In this document: one piece after another, positions 62,571 to 64,000 of the stretch
Numbering within the stretch: position 1 is the first letter of the stretch
Layout of the letters: every line of letters starts with the position of its first letter
From: Petrolisthes cinctipes
Taxonomy: Eukaryota > Arthropoda > Malacostraca > Decapoda > Porcellanidae
Direction of reading: 5' to 3'
Assembly: GCA_033782935.1 (NCBI GenBank)
Contig: JAWQEG010000723.1
Coordinates: forward strand, 496,001-560,000
Length of the DNA: 64,000 nt
Position numbers and translations under genes: made by a program
The notes under the pieces: generated by a model
What the model was told of the DNA's origin: nothing
The model's database searches: none
The model's input: only the letters and a program-made list of their open reading frames with translations

Positions 62571-64000
62571 TTTGGGCATCTAAAATATCGATTTTCAGCA
62601 TGTTTTGGGCCTGTATTTTGAAAATACTCTAACACTGAGTAGGCATGTACAGATTGCTTCTGGGACCCCAAAATATTGAATTTTCGGGTGTTTTGAGCCT
62701 GAATTTGAGATATAAACGGGTACTGAAGATGCATGCACATATCGACTTTTGTGCACCTAAAAGATCGATTTTCAGTATGTTTTGAGCATGTATTTTGAAA
62801 ATACTCTAACACGGAGTAGGCATGTACAGATCGCTTCTGGAACCCCTAAATATCGAATTTTCGGGTGTTTTGAGACTGAATTTGAGATATCGACTTTTTG
62901 GCACCTAAATGATCGATTTTTAGCATATTTTTAGCCTATATTATGAAAATATTCTAGCACTGAGTAGGCATGTACAGATTGCTTCTGGGACCCCAAAATA
63001 TTGAATTTTCGGTTGTTTTGAGCCTGAATTTGAGATATAATCGGGTACAGAAGATACATGCACATATTGACTTTGGGCACCAAAAATATCGATTTTCAGC
63101 ATGTTTTGGGCCTGAATTTTGAAAATACTCTAACACGGAGTAGGCATGTACAGATCGCTTCTGGGACCCCAAAATATCGAATTTTCGGTTGTTTAGGGCC
63201 AGAATTTGAGATATAAACGGGTACAGAAGATGCATGCACATATCGACTTTTGGGCACCTAAAAGATCGATTTTTAGTATGTTTTTGGCCTCTATTTTGAA
63301 AATACTCTAACACGGAGTAGGCATGTACAGATACCTTCTGGGACCTCTAAGTATCGAATTTTCGGGTGGTATGGGACTGAATTTGAGATATCGATTTTTT
63401 GGCACCTATAATATCGATTTTTAGCATGTTTTTAGCCTATATTTTGAAAATATTCTAGCACTGGTTAGGCATGTACATATTGCTTCTGGGACCCCAAAAT
63501 ATTGAATTTTCGGGTGTTTTGAGCCTGAATTTGAGATATAAACGGGTACTGAATATGCATGCACATATCGACTTTTGTGCACCTAAAAGATCGATTTTCA
63601 GTATGTTTTGAGCATGTATTTTGAAAATACTCTAACACGGAGTAGGCATGTACAGATCGCTTCTGGGACCCCTAAATATCGAATTTTCGGGTGTTTTGGG
63701 ACTGAATTTGAGATATCGACTTTTTGGCACCTAAAAGATAGATTTTTAGCATGTTTTTAGCCTATATTTTGAAAATATTCTAGCACTGAGTAGGCATGTA
63801 CAGATTGCTTCTGGGACCCCAAAATATTGAATTTTCGGGTGTTTTGAGCCTGAATTCGAGATATAAACGGGTACAGAAGATACATGCACATATTGACTTT
63901 TGGCAACAAAAATATCGATTTTCAGTATGTTTTGAGCATGTATTTTGAAATTACTCTAACACGGAGTAGGCATGTACAGATCGCTTCTGGGACCCCTAAA
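62571..64000 (+). repeat. Right-hand end of window, ordinary monomers
   Basis: These are further L and S monomers with scattered private changes such as GGTGGTATGGGAC near 63366, CTGGTTAGGC near 63462 and GAAATTACTC near 63948. There is no sign of an array edge or of non-satellite DNA, and the last base lies within an S-type monomer. Confidence 0.93.

Larger units (their letters stand above)
1..64000 (+). repeat. Continuous satellite DNA array (whole window)
   Basis: The anchor GTAGGCATGTACAGAT, with small variants, recurs every 148 or 176-177 bp from the first line to the last. All copies read in the same direction. No stretch longer than one monomer departs from the repeat, so there is no gene, transposon or unique spacer to describe. 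The first and last bases fall inside monomers, so both array ends lie outside the window. The monomer is AT-rich, with recurrent blocks such as AAAATATCGATTTT and ATTTTCGGGTGTTTT. Unit size near nucleosome length, head-to-tail order and HOR organisation are typical of eukaryotic centromeric or pericentromeric satellites. Location and species are inference; I do not recognise the family. Confidence 0.98.

Noticed and set aside
1..64000. CRISPR array
   Set aside because: Repeats are 148-177 bp head to tail with no alternation of short identical repeats and unique spacers, and no cas genes are present.
1..64000. Alpha satellite or a named plant centromere repeat
   Set aside because: Length is similar (about 171-180 bp) but the sequence does not match human alpha satellite, the Arabidopsis 178-bp repeat or the Brassica 176-bp repeat as I know them. 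No name is assigned.
1..64000. Tandem gene family encoding a repeated protein
   Set aside because: Frames are interrupted in every S monomer, indels are not multiples of three (8, 10, 29, 148, 176), and variation shows no codon-position bias by eye.
1..64000. rRNA, tRNA, telomere or retroelement fragments
   Set aside because: I looked for tRNA-like boxes, TTTAGGG or TTAGGG runs, LTR ends, polyA tails and reverse-transcriptase motifs on both strands, and saw only satellite monomers.

Overview
The whole 64 kb window is one uninterrupted tandem array of AT-rich satellite DNA. I found no protein-coding gene, RNA gene, transposon, telomeric repeat or unique sequence anywhere in it. Every monomer runs in the same orientation, and the array continues past both ends of the window. 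This points to a eukaryotic heterochromatic block. A centromeric or pericentromeric array, possibly from a plant, is plausible from unit size and structure, but I do not recognise the satellite family and cannot name the organism.

The basic structure is a higher-order repeat (HOR) of 501 bp made of three monomers: two long (L1, 176 bp; L2, 177 bp) and one short (S, 148 bp). S equals an L monomer minus 29 bp, removed between two ATAT direct repeats. A clean unit lies at 35207-35707. By division, the window holds about 380 monomers, or roughly 128 trimer equivalents. Irregular units also occur: S+L dimers of 325 bp and LLLS tetramers of 677 bp, mainly at the left end and at 45-53 kb.

Region by region. 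(1) 1-8.1 kb: irregular HORs in two tandem copies of a 3.5-3.7 kb block. (2) 8.1-15.9 kb: regular 501-bp HORs, including near-identical neighbours at 10904-11905. (3) 15.9-23.2 kb: a divergent domain with its own S variant and HindIII- and KpnI-marked subfamilies. (4) 23.16-28.3 kb: a rearranged second copy of the first 9.3 kb of the window. (5) 28.3-43.2 kb: regular 501-bp HORs, with a roughly 7 kb block (from about 31.0 kb) duplicated in tandem and the second copy shortened. (6) 43.2-57.5 kb: successive tandem duplications with offsets of 2.2-3.3 kb. (7) 57.5-64 kb: a 2.5 kb tandem duplication. The layout is an array evolving by repeated unequal exchange or replication slippage at scales from 8 bp to about 23 kb.

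Many open frames of 60-199 codons exist, mostly on the minus strand. They recur with the HOR period and are consequences of the repeat length, so none is annotated as a gene.
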